DNA of 64,000 bases from Ferribacterium limneticum (GTDB lineage Bacteria > Pseudomonadota > Gammaproteobacteria > Burkholderiales > Rhodocyclaceae): contig NZ_CP075189.1 in assembly GCF_020510565.1 (NCBI RefSeq), positions 62,001-126,000 on the forward strand, read 5' to 3'. Shown here piece by piece: positions 27,830 to 36,914 of this stretch. The notes beneath the pieces were generated by a model that searched no databases, was not told the origin of the DNA, and saw only the letters and a program-made list of their open reading frames with translations. Both the position numbers and the translations under genes were made by a program. Each line of letters starts with the position of its first letter. The first letter of the stretch is position 1.

Positions 27830-28144
27830 ATGTCCAATGTGACTGATCTGAACAACAGCCAGAAAATTGTTGCCGACATGAAAGCGGTTGTCTCCGATGC
27901 GGAAGATATTTTTCGCGAGACTGCCGGCGTTGCTGGCGACAAGATGCTCGACGTGCGTCAGCGCATCAGCGAGCGTCTGGGCGCCGCCAAGGTGCGGGTT
28001 GCGAATGCCGAGGCCGCTGTTCTGGAAAAGAGCAAGGCTGCTGCCGCGGCGACGGATGCCTGTATTCGGAAGAATCCGTGGCAGTCGGTCGGGATCGCGG
28101 CCAGTGTCGGCTTGGTGCTCGGCATGCTGATCGGACGTAGATAG
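27830..28144 (+). CDS. DUF883-family membrane-anchored protein (YqjD/ElaB-like)
   Basis: 104 residues: a long amphipathic helical part (KIVADMKAVVSDAEDIF to about residue 75), then the typical C-terminal anchor RKNPWQSVGIAASVGLVLGMLIGRR. YqjD and ElaB anchor ribosomes to the inner membrane in stationary phase; the assignment is by family. GAGG precedes the ATG. Confidence 0.9.
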   Translation: MSNVTDLNNSQKIVADMKAVVSDAEDIFRETAGVAGDKMLDVRQRISERLGAAKVRVANAEAAVLEKSKAAAAATDACIRKNPWQSVGIAASVGLVLGMLIGRR

Positions 28145-28217
28145 GCCAGGGCGGCCAGACGGAAGCATTGCCAAGCGGTGATGCTTCCGGAAAACCCCGA
28201 AGGCTTTCGCGCTCGGC

Positions 28218-30125
28218 TCAATCGGCCGATGGCAAGGCCTCAAGCGCCTCATGCACTTCGAGCCAGCGCATTTCGGCTTCGTCGATCTGCTCGCCGAGCA
28301 GGCCGGCCTGCTTGTGCATTTCCTCGCTTTTTACCCGGTCGACCGTGGCATAGAAGTCCGGGTCGGCGAACTGCGCGTCGAGCGCCGCTTTTTCCTCATT
28401 CCACTTCGCCAGCTTGCGCTCCAGCTGCTCGATCTCCTTGATCAGCGGCCGGCGTTGGGCCAGCAGGGCCTGCCGGTTGGCTTTGGCATCGGCGCGTAGT
28501 GCCAGTCGTTCCGACTTCTCGGCAGCAACGTCCGCCTCCGGCGCCTTTTCGGCATTGCGCTGGGCGGCCAGCCAGGCGGCGTAGTCGTCGAGGTCGCCTT
28601 CGAATTCCGTGACCTTGCCGTCCGCAACCAGCAGCAGTTCGTCGGCGCAGGTGCGCAGCAGGTGGCGGTCGTGCGAGACGAAGACGACGCCGCCTTCGAA
28701 ATCCTGCATGGCGAAGGTCAGGGCTTCGCGCATTTCGAGGTCGAGGTGGTTGGTCGGTTCGTCGAGCAGCAGCAGGTTGGGCTTGGTGCGAATGAGCAGG
28801 GCCAGCGCCAGGCGGGATTTTTCGCCGCCGGAGAAGGGTTCGATGGCGCGGGTGGCCATGTCGCCACGGAAATCGAAGCCGCCGATGTAGTCGCGCAGTT
28901 CCTGTTCGGTGGCCATCGGGTCGAGGCGGACGAGGTGTTGCAGCGGCGATTCGTCGGGGCGCAGTTGTTCGAGCTGGTGCTGGGCGAAGTAGCCGATGTT
29001 GAGGGCCTTGGCTTCCTTGCGCTCGCCGCCTTGCTGGGGAATTGAATTGGCCAGCAGTTTGATCAGCGTCGATTTTCCGGCGCCGTTGCGGCCGAGGAGG
29101 CCGATCCGGCAGCCGGGGCGCAGCGTCATGGTGACGTGGTCGATGATTTTGTGATCGGCATAGCCGGCCGAGGCTTTTTCGATGCTCAGCAGCGGGTCGG
29201 GCAGGGCGGTCGGCTGGCGGAAGGCGAAATGGAAGGGCGAGTCGACGTGGGCGGCGGCGACCATTTCCATGCGCTCCAGCGTCTTGATCCGGCTTTGCGC
29301 CTGGCGGGCCTTGGTGGCTTTAGCTTTGAAGCGTTCGATGAAGCTCGACAGGTGGGCGATTTCGCGCTGCTGGGCTTCGTAGGACGACTGCTGGGTGGCG
29401 AGTCGGGCGGCGCGGGCGCGTTCGTAGTCGCTGTAGCCGCCGCTGGTCAGCGTCAGGCGCTGGAGGTCGATGGCGATGATCTGGCCGACAACGGCGTCGA
29501 GGAAGTCGCGGTCGTGGGAGATCAACAGCAGCGTGGCCGGCGTGTTCTTGAGCCAGTTTTCGAGCCAGAAGACGGCGTCGAGGTCGAGGTGGTTGGTCGG
29601 TTCGTCGAGCAGCAGGAGGTCGGCGCGGCAGGAGAGGGCGCGGGCGAGATTGAGGCGGACGCGCCAGCCGCCGGAGAATTCAGCGACCGAACGCTGAAAA
29701 TCGGCGTCGGTGAAGCCCAGCCCGTGCAGCACTTCGGCGACGCGGGCCTTGGCCGAGTAGCCGCCGATGTCGGCATAGCGAGCGTGCAGGTGGCCGATGG
29801 CGACACCGTCGCCGCTGGCTTCGGCATCGACCAGTTCGCGCTCGATGCGGCGCAGTTCGACGTCGCCGTCGAGGACGAAATCGATGGCGGCGTCGGGCAG
29901 GGCCGGGGTTTCCTGCGCGACGCGGGCGATGTGCCAGCTGGCCGGGATTTCGACGTTGCCCGACTCGGCGTGGAGTTCGTTGGCGAGCAGCGCGAAGAGG
30001 CTGGATTTGCCGCAGCCGTTGGCGCCGACAACGCCGACTTTCCAGCCGGGGTGCAGTTGAACAGAGGCGTCGATGACGAGCGGACGGCCGGCGCGGGCGA
30101 AGGTGACTTGGCGGAGGGCGATCAT
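28218..30125 (-). CDS. ABC-F family ATP-binding protein (YheS-like)
   Basis: 635 residues with two ABC ATPase domains and no membrane segment. First Walker A GANGCGKSS near residue 38 and second GRNGAGKST near residue 350. Signatures are FSGGWRVRL and FSGGEKSRL, with LLLDEPTNHLDL twice. A linker of charged helices joins them, and there is a C-terminal coiled coil. ABC-F proteins act on the ribosome. ATG 30125 (MIALRQVTF) fits the family N-terminus; a longer frame upstream has no support. A dispersed motif copy lies in the C-terminal coiled coil. Confidence 0.93.
   Translation of the reverse strand: MIALRQVTFARAGRPLVIDASVQLHPGWKVGVVGANGCGKSSLFALLANELHAESGNVEIPASWHIARVAQETPALPDAAIDFVLDGDVELRRIERELVDAEASGDGVAIGHLHARYADIGGYSAKARVAEVLHGLGFTDADFQRSVAEFSGGWRVRLNLARALSCRADLLLLDEPTNHLDLDAVFWLENWLKNTPATLLLISHDRDFLDAVVGQIIAIDLQRLTLTSGGYSDYERARAARLATQQSSYEAQQREIAHLSSFIERFKAKATKARQAQSRIKTLERMEMVAAAHVDSPFHFAFRQPTALPDPLLSIEKASAGYADHKIIDHVTMTLRPGCRIGLLGRNGAGKSTLIKLLANSIPQQGGERKEAKALNIGYFAQHQLEQLRPDESPLQHLVRLDPMATEQELRDYIGGFDFRGDMATRAIEPFSGGEKSRLALALLIRTKPNLLLLDEPTNHLDLEMREALTFAMQDFEGGVVFVSHDRHLLRTCADELLLVADGKVTEFEGDLDDYAAWLAAQRNAEKAPEADVAAEKSERLALRADAKANRQALLAQRRPLIKEIEQLERKLAKWNEEKAALDAQFADPDFYATVDRVKSEEMHKQAGLLGEQIDEAEMRWLEVHEALEALPSAD
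28318..28350 (+). repeat. Dispersed motif, copy 10 (in the ABC-F gene)
   Basis: Core variant CCGGTCGACCGTGG at 28335-28348, with tracts ATTTCC and CTTTTTA. Reversed relative to the gene; codes YATVDRVKS. Confidence 0.65.
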
Positions 30126-30183
30126 GAGGGGGACGATTATAACGAGGCGGGATCGAGATACCGATTTTCCGGCACATTTTCCG

Positions 30184-30222
30184 AATTCCACGGTCAACCG
30201 GAAAAATCGGCAAAATTTGAAA
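30184..30222 (-). repeat. Dispersed motif, copy 11 (intergenic, minus strand)
   Basis: Reverse-strand perfect core CCGGTTGACCGTGG at 30201-30188, with upstream tracts GATTTTT and CAAATTTTGCC. It lies in the promoter region between the divergent ABC-F and HD-GYP genes. Confidence 0.85.
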
Positions 30223-30292
30223 CATTACAAAGGCTTGCCGCGCCTTTCAGTCATTTTGGCTACGCTTTGCGACAGCCTGCTAGAATCACCGC

Positions 30293-31498
30293 ATGATCAA
30301 GCAGATCCGCACCGACCAGCTCAAGCCGGGCATGTTCATTCATGACCTCAATTGCGGCTGGCTCGATCATCCCTTCATGTCCAGCACCTTCCATGTGCGC
30401 GATCAGGCGACCGTGGACAAGATCGTCGAGATCGGCATCCGCGAGCTCTACATCGACACGGTCAAGGGGGCGGATGTCCGCGAGGCGCGCCCGCAGAGCG
30501 AGGTCAATGCCGACCTCGAGCGCCGCCTGCAGGAGATTGCCGAAAAGCCCGTCGACAAGCCGGTGGTCGCCGACCTCAAGAATGAAGCGGTGCGCGCCCG
30601 GCGCCTGCATGGCGAGGCCAACAAGGTGATCCGGCATGTGCTCGACGACATCCGCTTCGGCCAGAAAATCCAGGTGGCGCGCGTCGAGCCGCTCATCGAC
30701 AGCATGGTCGATTCGGTTTTCCGCAATCAGGATGCGCTGTTGCCGCTGGCCCGCCTAAAGAACCTCGACGACTACACCTTCGAACATTCGGTTGGCGTCA
30801 GCGCCCTCCTCGTCGCTTTCGGCCGCAGCATGAAGCTGCCCAGGGAAACAATCCGGGAAGTCGCCCTCGGCGGCCTGCTCCACGATATCGGCAAGGCGCA
30901 GATTCCCGATTCCATCCTCAACAAGCCGGCCAAGCTGACCGACGACGAATTCGCCCGCATGCAGTCGCACGTTGCCGAGAGCCTGCACCTGCTCGAAGAC
31001 GTGCCGGGGATCAGCCTCGCCACACTGCAGGTGGTCGGCGAACACCACGAACGCTTCGATGGCACCGGTTATCCGCACAAGCGGGTCGGCGAGGGCATTT
31101 CCCTCTACGGCCAGATGGCCGCCATCGTCGATGTTTACGACGCCATCACCTCGGAGAAGGTCTACAACCGCGGCATGCCGCCGACGCAGGCGCTCAAGAA
31201 GCTGCTCGAATGGAGCAATCACCATTTCGATCCGCAACTCGTGCAGGCTTTCATCCGCGCCATCGGCATCTATCCGACCGGCTCGCTGGTTCGCCTCGAA
31301 AGCAGTCGCATGGGCGTCGTCATCGAACAAAATGAAGGCAAACTGCTCGAACCCGTCGTCCGCATTTTTTACCATGCCGGCCAACAACACTACGTTCCGC
31401 CCGAGATCGTCGATCTCGCCAAGGTGCCGGACCGCATCGCCAGTTTTGAGAGTTACGAAAAATGGAAAATCGATCCCTACCAGTGGTTGCCGGCCTGA
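30293..31498 (+). CDS. HD-GYP c-di-GMP phosphodiesterase
   Basis: 401 residues. N-terminal DUF3391 domain (MIKQIRTDQLKPGMFIHDL), then an HD-GYP domain with all expected metal and substrate residues: EHSVGVS, LLHDIGKAQIP near residue 199, and HHERFDGTGYP near residue 254. Family members hydrolyse c-di-GMP to GMP. A possible -10 box TAGAAT lies at 30281-30286. The 3' end overlaps the next gene by 37 bp. Confidence 0.93.
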   Translation: MIKQIRTDQLKPGMFIHDLNCGWLDHPFMSSTFHVRDQATVDKIVEIGIRELYIDTVKGADVREARPQSEVNADLERRLQEIAEKPVDKPVVADLKNEAVRARRLHGEANKVIRHVLDDIRFGQKIQVARVEPLIDSMVDSVFRNQDALLPLARLKNLDDYTFEHSVGVSALLVAFGRSMKLPRETIREVALGGLLHDIGKAQIPDSILNKPAKLTDDEFARMQSHVAESLHLLEDVPGISLATLQVVGEHHERFDGTGYPHKRVGEGISLYGQMAAIVDVYDAITSEKVYNRGMPPTQALKKLLEWSNHHFDPQLVQAFIRAIGIYPTGSLVRLESSRMGVVIEQNEGKLLEPVVRIFYHAGQQHYVPPEIVDLAKVPDRIASFESYEKWKIDPYQWLPA

Positions 31499-32070
31499 TC
31501 GTCCTGCTCGCCCTGCCGTTTGCCGCGCTGGCGGCCGATGGCGAGGTGAGTGCCGAGCGCCAGGCGGCCTGGCAGACGCGCCTCGACAAGGCGGCGGCGC
31601 TGCAGGCCGAGAGCAGGGCGCGCCAGGATGAAGCCGACGCCTTGCTGGTGCAGAAGAACGAGGTGTGCGCGACCAAATTCCTCATCAACGATTGCCGCAA
31701 TGCCGCCGCCCGGGAGCACCTCAAAACGACGCGCGAGGCCCGCCGGCTGGAAATTGACGGCAAGGCGATCGAGCGCGAAGTGAAGCGCGAGCAGTTGGGC
31801 GACCGGAACCGGGTGCAGGCCGAAGATGCGCCACGGCGTGCTGCCGAGCTCGAATTGCGTCAGGCCGAATCGATGAACGCCCGTCAGGTGGCCGAGGACA
31901 AGATAGCCGCGACGCGCGCCGCCAAGGCCGCCAAGGCGGCCGAAGGCGAAAAACGCAAGCTCGCCGAGGCTGAAAAACAGCGCAAGAAGCAAGCCGATCA
32001 CGACGCCCGCGTCGCCAAAAAAGTGCGCGAAGCGGAGCAGCGTGCCGCCGAGGCCGCCGAGAAAAAATAA
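31462..32070 (+). CDS. Periplasmic coiled-coil protein of unknown function
   Basis: 202 residues. Signal peptide of about 24 residues (LPVVAGLIVLLALPFAALA), then almost wholly charged helix rich in Ala, Lys, Glu and Arg (for example AAKAAEGEKRKLAEAEKQRK), with two Cys near residues 69 and 77 (VCATKFLINDC) that could form a disulfide. No domain recognised. It starts inside the first HD-GYP gene and precedes the second by 14 bp, so all three form one operon. Confidence 0.8.
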   Translation: MENRSLPVVAGLIVLLALPFAALAADGEVSAERQAAWQTRLDKAAALQAESRARQDEADALLVQKNEVCATKFLINDCRNAAAREHLKTTREARRLEIDGKAIEREVKREQLGDRNRVQAEDAPRRAAELELRQAESMNARQVAEDKIAATRAAKAAKAAEGEKRKLAEAEKQRKKQADHDARVAKKVREAEQRAAEAAEKK

Positions 32071-32084
32071 GCGAAACTACCGGC

Positions 32085-33299
32085 ATGATCCGCAAGATAA
32101 GCATCGACCAGTTGTTGCCCGGCATGTATGTCGTGGACCTGCACAAGCGCTGGTTCGACCATTCCCTGTGGCAGTCGAAATTCAAGGTGCGCGACGAGGC
32201 GCATGTCTCGAAGATCAGGGAAGAAGGCATCAGCGAAATCAGCATCGATACCGACAAGGGTGCCGATCTGCCGCCGACGCCGATTGCGCGCATCAACCAG
32301 ATCGAACAGAAACTCAAGTCGCTGGCCGAAATCCGGGCGGCCACGCCGCCCACGGTGTCGCTCGGCGAGGAGCGGCGGCGGGCCGGCCGGCTGCTGCATG
32401 AAGCGAGCAATACGGTGAGCGGGTTGATGCTCGCCGCCAAGGCCGGCAGCAATGTCGATGCCGCCTATCTTGAACCGATCGTCAGCAAGATGATCGCCTC
32501 GGTCATCCGCAATCCCGACGCCCTCGTGCCGCTGGCCCGCCTCAAGCGCCTCGACGCCTACGCCACCGAACACGCCGTGGCGACGGCGGCGCTGATCATC
32601 GCCTTCGGTCGGCATCAAGGCCTGCCCGAGCCGGAAATCGAAAAGCTGGCACTCGGCACCATGGTCAAGGACATCGGTCACGCCGCTCTCGATGCCAAGC
32701 TGACAGCCAAGCCGGGCCAGCTCTCCCAGGCCGAGTTCTCGATTGTGCAGAGCCATGTCGAAGAAGGGCTGGCCGTGCTCGACGCGACAACGCGGTTGTC
32801 CGAAACCTCAGTCGCTGTCGTCCTCGAACACCACGAGCGATACAACGGCTGTGGCTACCCGTACCGGATGGCTGGCGACGAAATCTCCGTGGCCGGGCGC
32901 ATGGCGGCCATCGTCGATACCTACGACGCGATGACTTCCGACCGCCCCTACCGGGCCGCCATGTCGCCATCGCACACGCTGCGCCAGCTCTACGACGAGG
33001 CCGGTTTTCAGTACGATCCGGCGCTCGTGACCGCCTTCGTCAAGACCGTCGGCATCTACCCGGTCGGCACGCTGGTCCTGCTCGAAAGCGGGCATCTCGC
33101 CGTGGTCGGCCAACTGCACGCCGACAATATGCTGACGCCTACCGTCCGCGTCATTTACCACACCGGCCGGCAGCAATACGTCACCACGCCGGTCGATGTC
33201 GACCTCTCACGCAAGATCGGCAACCACTACGGCCAGATCGTCCGGGCCGAAACCTTCGAGCGCTGGGGCATCAGCCCCTTGCGCTGGCAACCTGCCTGA
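32085..33299 (+). CDS. HD-GYP paralogue with degenerate active site
   Basis: 404 residues, a paralogue of the gene at 30293: DUF3391 start MIRKISIDQLLPGMYVVDL, then the HD-GYP fold. Key residues differ. LLHDIGK is replaced by MVKDIGH near residue 190, so the HD His and the DIGK Lys are lost, and GTGYP becomes GCGYP. EHAV and HHERYNGCGYP are kept. It probably lacks phosphodiesterase activity and may act as a c-di-GMP receptor or partner. Its 3' end overlaps the converging mutY by 29 bp. Confidence 0.88.
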   Translation: MIRKISIDQLLPGMYVVDLHKRWFDHSLWQSKFKVRDEAHVSKIREEGISEISIDTDKGADLPPTPIARINQIEQKLKSLAEIRAATPPTVSLGEERRRAGRLLHEASNTVSGLMLAAKAGSNVDAAYLEPIVSKMIASVIRNPDALVPLARLKRLDAYATEHAVATAALIIAFGRHQGLPEPEIEKLALGTMVKDIGHAALDAKLTAKPGQLSQAEFSIVQSHVEEGLAVLDATTRLSETSVAVVLEHHERYNGCGYPYRMAGDEISVAGRMAAIVDTYDAMTSDRPYRAAMSPSHTLRQLYDEAGFQYDPALVTAFVKTVGIYPVGTLVLLESGHLAVVGQLHADNMLTPTVRVIYHTGRQQYVTTPVDVDLSRKIGNHYGQIVRAETFERWGISPLRWQPA

Positions 33300-34308
33300 T
33301 CAGTTTCTTGATCGGCGCCGGCACACCGGCATCGGCTGCACGTTCGATATCCACCCATTCCAGCCCCGGCTCGGCCGCCTGAAACCGGGCGTCGATCCGG
33401 CACAGCACGGGCTCCAGCGTCAGCCGGAAATGCGTGAAGACATGTTTGAACGGTGGCAACTTCGTCGTTTCGCCGAGCGCCAGCCCGAAGCGCGCCGCCA
33501 CCGCAGCCGGCTCGCCTTCCGGCGGCACCAGCAGGCCGCCCCACAGCCCTGAAGGGGGGCGTCGTTCGAGCAGCAGGCGCTGGCCATCGGTGAGCAGAAC
33601 AAAAGTCGAGGTGCGTTCCGGCACCGCCGCCCGCGGTTTTGCTTCCGGCAATTCGCCCTGCCGGCCATCACGTTTGGCGACGCAGCCGTCCGCTACCGGG
33701 CAGTCGCCACAGCGCGGCCGGCTGCGTGTGCACAGCGTGGCGCCAAGGTCCATCAGCCCCTGCGTGTAAACCTCGATGTCGTTCTCCGGCAGCAGGCTTT
33801 CGGCCAGCAGCCAAAGGCGGTCATGCACGGCCTTGGCGCCGGGAAAACCCGCGATGCCGAATTGCCGGCACAGCACGCGCTTGACGTTGCCATCGAGAAT
33901 CGCCGCCCGGCGCCCGAAGGCGAAGGCCGCAATAGCCGCCGCGGTCGACCGGCCAATGCCCGGCAATTCCTCCAGTTGCGCTTCGGTTTCCGGGAATTTT
34001 CCGGCGTGGACCGTGGCAATCTGCTGCGCGCAGCGGTGCAGATTGCGGGCCCGGGCGTAATAGCCGAGGCCGGCCCAGTGCTCGATGACCAGCTCGATCG
34101 GCGCTGCGGCGAGGGCCAGTACATCAGGAAAACTGGCCAGAAAGCGGGCGTAATAGGGGATCACCGTGCTGACCTGGGTCTGCTGCAGCATGATCTCGGA
34201 CAGCCAGATACGGTAAGGGTCTTGCGTCTTCTGCCAGGGCAGGTCGTGGCGGCCGGCGGTCTTCTGCCAGGCGATCAGGTGTGCGGTAAAACGGTTTTGG
34301 GCGGCCAA
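33271..34308 (-). CDS. mutY: A/G-specific adenine glycosylase
   Basis: 345 residues. Removes A mispaired with 8-oxoG. DLPWQ and WLSEIMLQQTQVSTVIPYY at the N-terminus, helix-hairpin-helix LEELPGIGRSTAAAI, catalytic Asp in ILDGNVKRVL, and the [4Fe-4S] set CTRSRPRCGDCPVADGC. A C-terminal NUDIX-like domain (ERRPPSGLWGGLLVPPEGE) recognises 8-oxoG. TTG 34308 is chosen for GAGG 6 nt upstream and a good match to the E. coli N-terminus; GTG 34338 is an alternative. Confidence 0.92.
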   Translation of the reverse strand: MAAQNRFTAHLIAWQKTAGRHDLPWQKTQDPYRIWLSEIMLQQTQVSTVIPYYARFLASFPDVLALAAAPIELVIEHWAGLGYYARARNLHRCAQQIATVHAGKFPETEAQLEELPGIGRSTAAAIAAFAFGRRAAILDGNVKRVLCRQFGIAGFPGAKAVHDRLWLLAESLLPENDIEVYTQGLMDLGATLCTRSRPRCGDCPVADGCVAKRDGRQGELPEAKPRAAVPERTSTFVLLTDGQRLLLERRPPSGLWGGLLVPPEGEPAAVAARFGLALGETTKLPPFKHVFTHFRLTLEPVLCRIDARFQAAEPGLEWVDIERAADAGVPAPIKKLIRQVASARG

Positions 34309-34382
34309 ATTCTGCCTCGACGCGGGCTGCGGGAGCACGGATAATACGGCCTCTTTTTCTTCCGGCCTACCGGCCCTGCCCG

Positions 34383-34877
34383 ATGACCCAACCGCAAAAC
34401 GACAGCCGCGCCCTGCGCAACGCACTGGGGCGCTATGCCACCGGCGTCACCATCGTCACGGCCATCGACCCGGACGGCCACCCCATCGGCCTGACCGTCA
34501 ATTCCTTCGCCGCCGTCTCGCTCGAGCCGGCGCTCGTCCTCTGGTGCCTCGACAACAAGTCGCACAACCTCGAAGCCTTCCGCCAGGCCACGCATCACGC
34601 CATCAACGTGCTGGCCGCCGACCAGCAGGATCTGTCGAATCGCTTCGCTACCTGGCCGGCCGACCGCTTTGCCGGCCTGCCGTGGCACGCCGGAGCCGGT
34701 GGCGCCCCGGTGTTTCCGGGATGCTGCGCGACCTTTGAAATGGCCAAGGTCACCGAACACGCCGCCGGCGATCACACCATTTTCGTCGGCAGCGTCGAAC
34801 GCTTCAGCGAAACGCCGGACCTCGCGCCGCTGCTGTTCCACGCCGGCCGCTACCGGGAATTGGCCGAACTCGCCTGA
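34383..34877 (+). CDS. Flavin reductase-family protein
   Basis: 164 residues with the FMN-binding split-barrel fold: ALGRYATGVTIVTAIDPDG at the N-terminus, LTVNSFAAVSLEPALVLWCLD near residue 40, and GDHTIFVGSVERF near residue 125. Such enzymes reduce FMN with NAD(P)H, often for a partner monooxygenase; none is next to it. Divergent from mutY. Confidence 0.88.
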   Translation: MTQPQNDSRALRNALGRYATGVTIVTAIDPDGHPIGLTVNSFAAVSLEPALVLWCLDNKSHNLEAFRQATHHAINVLAADQQDLSNRFATWPADRFAGLPWHAGAGGAPVFPGCCATFEMAKVTEHAAGDHTIFVGSVERFSETPDLAPLLFHAGRYRELAELA

Positions 34878-34886
34878 GTTCCCGCC

Positions 34887-36017
34887 TCAGCCGGCTGCCG
34901 GCAGAACGATCTCGACGAGCAGCCCGGGGCTGCCGTCGGATTTCATTTTTGCAGTAATTTTCCCGTTGACCGTAGCAATCACCTGCCGGGCAATCGCCAG
35001 CCCCAGACCATAGCCGTCGCCCGTCGCCAGATTCCGCCCGCGATAAAACGGGGTGAAAATCGCCTCCAGTTCGGCTTCCGGCACACCGATGCCCTGATCG
35101 GCGATGCCCAGGTGGATCAAGCCGTCAGCTTCCCGTTTCGCCGCGATCTGCAGGCTTGTTCCGGCCGGCGAAAAGCGTAGCCCGTTGCGCACCACGTTCT
35201 CGATGGCCCGGTGCAGCAACTCCGGATTGGCCTGCACGAACAGCCCCGGCGCCGCCACGAAGTCGACGCCAACCTGCTCGGCCACGCCCTCAAAGCGCGC
35301 ATCCTCGACGATCCCCGCCAGCAATTCGCCCAGATCAAGCTTCTCCAACGGGCCTGAAACGCCCGCCTCCAGCCGGGACAGCGTCAGCAACTCGCCGATC
35401 AGCCCGTTCATGCGTTCGCCCTCGCGCTCGATGCGCGCCAGCGTATCCTCAACCCGCCCCGGCTGCTGGCGGGCCAGGCCAATGGCCGCCTGCAGGCGGG
35501 CCAGCGGCGAGCGCATTTCGTGCGAAACATCATGCAGCAGGTGTTTCTGAGCCGCCATCAAGGCCTGCAGGCGCTCGGCCATGCGGTCGAAATCCTGGCC
35601 CAGATCGGCCAGTTCGTCGCGCCGGCCGCCCATGGCGCCGCCCACCCGGGTATCGAGATCACCCTCGGCCGCCGTGGCGAAGGCATTGCGCAGGTGGCGA
35701 ATCGGCTTGGCGAAATACCAGGCCACGCCGGCCGCACAGAGCAGGCTGGCGATCAGGGCAGCGATCATGGGAAATAGCGGCAGCCGGCCACCCGGTCGCT
35801 TGTCGTCGGGCGACGGCGGGCGATGGGGCGGTCCGCCTCGATCGAACTCCATCGGCGGCGGCCGGTGCTCGTCAAAATCAGGCCGCGGCGGAGGTGGGCG
35901 ATCAGCCCGCATCGGCGACTGCTGGCGCTCGAACCAGAAGAATGTTCCGGTGCCGACCACGGCTGCCACCTGGCCGAGCCAGATGAAGAGAAAGAACTTC
36001 CAGAACAGGCGTCCCAT
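34887..36017 (-). CDS. cpxA: CpxA-like sensor histidine kinase
   Basis: 376 residues. N-terminal membrane helix, a short Pro/Arg/Asp-rich periplasmic loop (about residues 30-75), second helix, HAMP, H-box LLHDVSHEMRSPLARLQAAI near residue 165, N-box ENVVRNGLRFSP and G-box YGLGLAIARQVI. Much smaller periplasmic part than E. coli CpxA. It starts 1 bp after the response regulator. A dispersed motif copy is in the last part of the ATPase domain. Confidence 0.88.
   Translation of the reverse strand: MGRLFWKFFLFIWLGQVAAVVGTGTFFWFERQQSPMRADRPPPPRPDFDEHRPPPMEFDRGGPPHRPPSPDDKRPGGRLPLFPMIAALIASLLCAAGVAWYFAKPIRHLRNAFATAAEGDLDTRVGGAMGGRRDELADLGQDFDRMAERLQALMAAQKHLLHDVSHEMRSPLARLQAAIGLARQQPGRVEDTLARIEREGERMNGLIGELLTLSRLEAGVSGPLEKLDLGELLAGIVEDARFEGVAEQVGVDFVAAPGLFVQANPELLHRAIENVVRNGLRFSPAGTSLQIAAKREADGLIHLGIADQGIGVPEAELEAIFTPFYRGRNLATGDGYGLGLAIARQVIATVNGKITAKMKSDGSPGLLVEIVLPAAG
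34940..34979 (+). repeat. Dispersed motif, copy 12 (in cpxA-like gene)
   Basis: Core CCCGTTGACCGTAG at 34962-34975, with tracts ATTTCATTTTTG and GTAATTTT. Reversed relative to the gene; codes IATVNGKITAKM. Confidence 0.7.
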
Positions 36018-36018
36018 C

Positions 36019-36702
36019 TCAGGACCGGATCAACTGGTAACCCTGCCGATAAACCGTCTGGATGCACGAGCGCCCGTCGGCCAGCGTGCCCAGCTTGTGG
36101 CGAATGCTCGACAAATGGACGTCGATGCTCCGGTCAAAACGGACCAGCGCCCGGCCCAGCGCCTGTTCCGACAGATCGCTCTTGCTCACCGGCCGCCCGG
36201 CATTGCGGGCCAGCACTTCAAGCAAATTGAATTCCGTGCTGGTCAGGTCCACAGCGACGCCAGACCATTCGGCCAGACGTTGTTCCGGCCGAATGCACAG
36301 TTCGCCAACCACCAGTGGGACGTTGCTCGGCTCGGCCGACGGCGCCGCGCGACGCAGGATGGCGCGCAGGCGGGCGGCCAGCTCGCGCGGCTGGCAGGGC
36401 TTGGGGACGTAATCGTCAGCGCCCAGTTCAAGGCCAACGATGCGATCCATGTCGTCACCCTTGGCCGTCAGCATGAGCACCGGCATCGCGCTGACCGCCC
36501 GAATCCGGCGCAAGACCTCGACACCGGAAAGGCCCGGCATCATCACATCGAGCACGGCAATGGCGTACTGCCCCGAGAGCGCCGCCTCGGCACCGCTCAG
36601 GCCATCGTGCAACGTGGTCACCACAAAGCCGTCCTGGGCCAGGTAGTCGCCCAGCATCTCGGCCAGTTCAACGTCGTCGTCCACCAGCAAAACTGCCGCC
36701 AT
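36019..36702 (-). CDS. cpxR: CpxR-like response regulator
   Basis: 227 residues. Receiver domain with acidic pocket VLLVDDDVELAEML, phospho-acceptor Asp in VLDVMMPGLSG near residue 51 and Lys in DDYVPKPCQPREL; then an OmpR-type winged helix (TSTEFNLLEVLARNAGRPVSKSDLSEQALGR...FDRSIDVHLSSIRHKLG). Its LGRxLxxFDRxIDxHxSxxRxKL signature is like E. coli CpxR. A perfect GTAAA-N5-GTAAA box is found upstream of it, which supports autoregulation. Confidence 0.9.
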   Translation of the reverse strand: MAAVLLVDDDVELAEMLGDYLAQDGFVVTTLHDGLSGAEAALSGQYAIAVLDVMMPGLSGVEVLRRIRAVSAMPVLMLTAKGDDMDRIVGLELGADDYVPKPCQPRELAARLRAILRRAAPSAEPSNVPLVVGELCIRPEQRLAEWSGVAVDLTSTEFNLLEVLARNAGRPVSKSDLSEQALGRALVRFDRSIDVHLSSIRHKLGTLADGRSCIQTVYRQGYQLIRS

Positions 36703-36767
36703 CGCTTATTCACCCACAAAATTATCCGGTTGAATCATAGCCAAGGGTGGCGACTGCGAGCGCTTGA

Positions 36768-36782
36768 TTTACAGAGATTTAC
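36768..36782 (-). promoter_or_regulatory. CpxR box upstream of cpxRA
   Basis: On the minus strand GTAAATCTCTGTAAA fits GTAAA-N5-GTAAA exactly, 66 bp upstream of the cpxR start. Confidence 0.75.
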
Positions 36783-36914
36783 CTCATTCCCGATTGCTCT
36801 GGTCGGGTAACGATCGGCAAATATTGCCGGCGAGCGGTTTTTGCCGCCAATAGCCCAAAAATTCCGGCTTTTGCCGGTGTTATTCCTAATAAAACGCCAC
36901 GAATACAGTTTTTC

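Noticed and set aside
28529..28890. Long minus- and plus-strand open frames over GC-rich genes
   Set aside because: Shadows caused by high GC at third positions; they lack start signals and overlap clearly recognised genes.
33991..34016. Motif-like CCGGCGTGGACCGTGG in mutY
   Set aside because: It has a 2-bp insertion and the coded peptide (ATVHAGKFPE) matches the conserved MutY sequence (E. coli ATLHGGKFPE), so it is not motif-driven.
36721..36733. CCGGTTGA downstream of ACAAAATTAT before cpxR
   Set aside because: Only 8 bases of the core are present.
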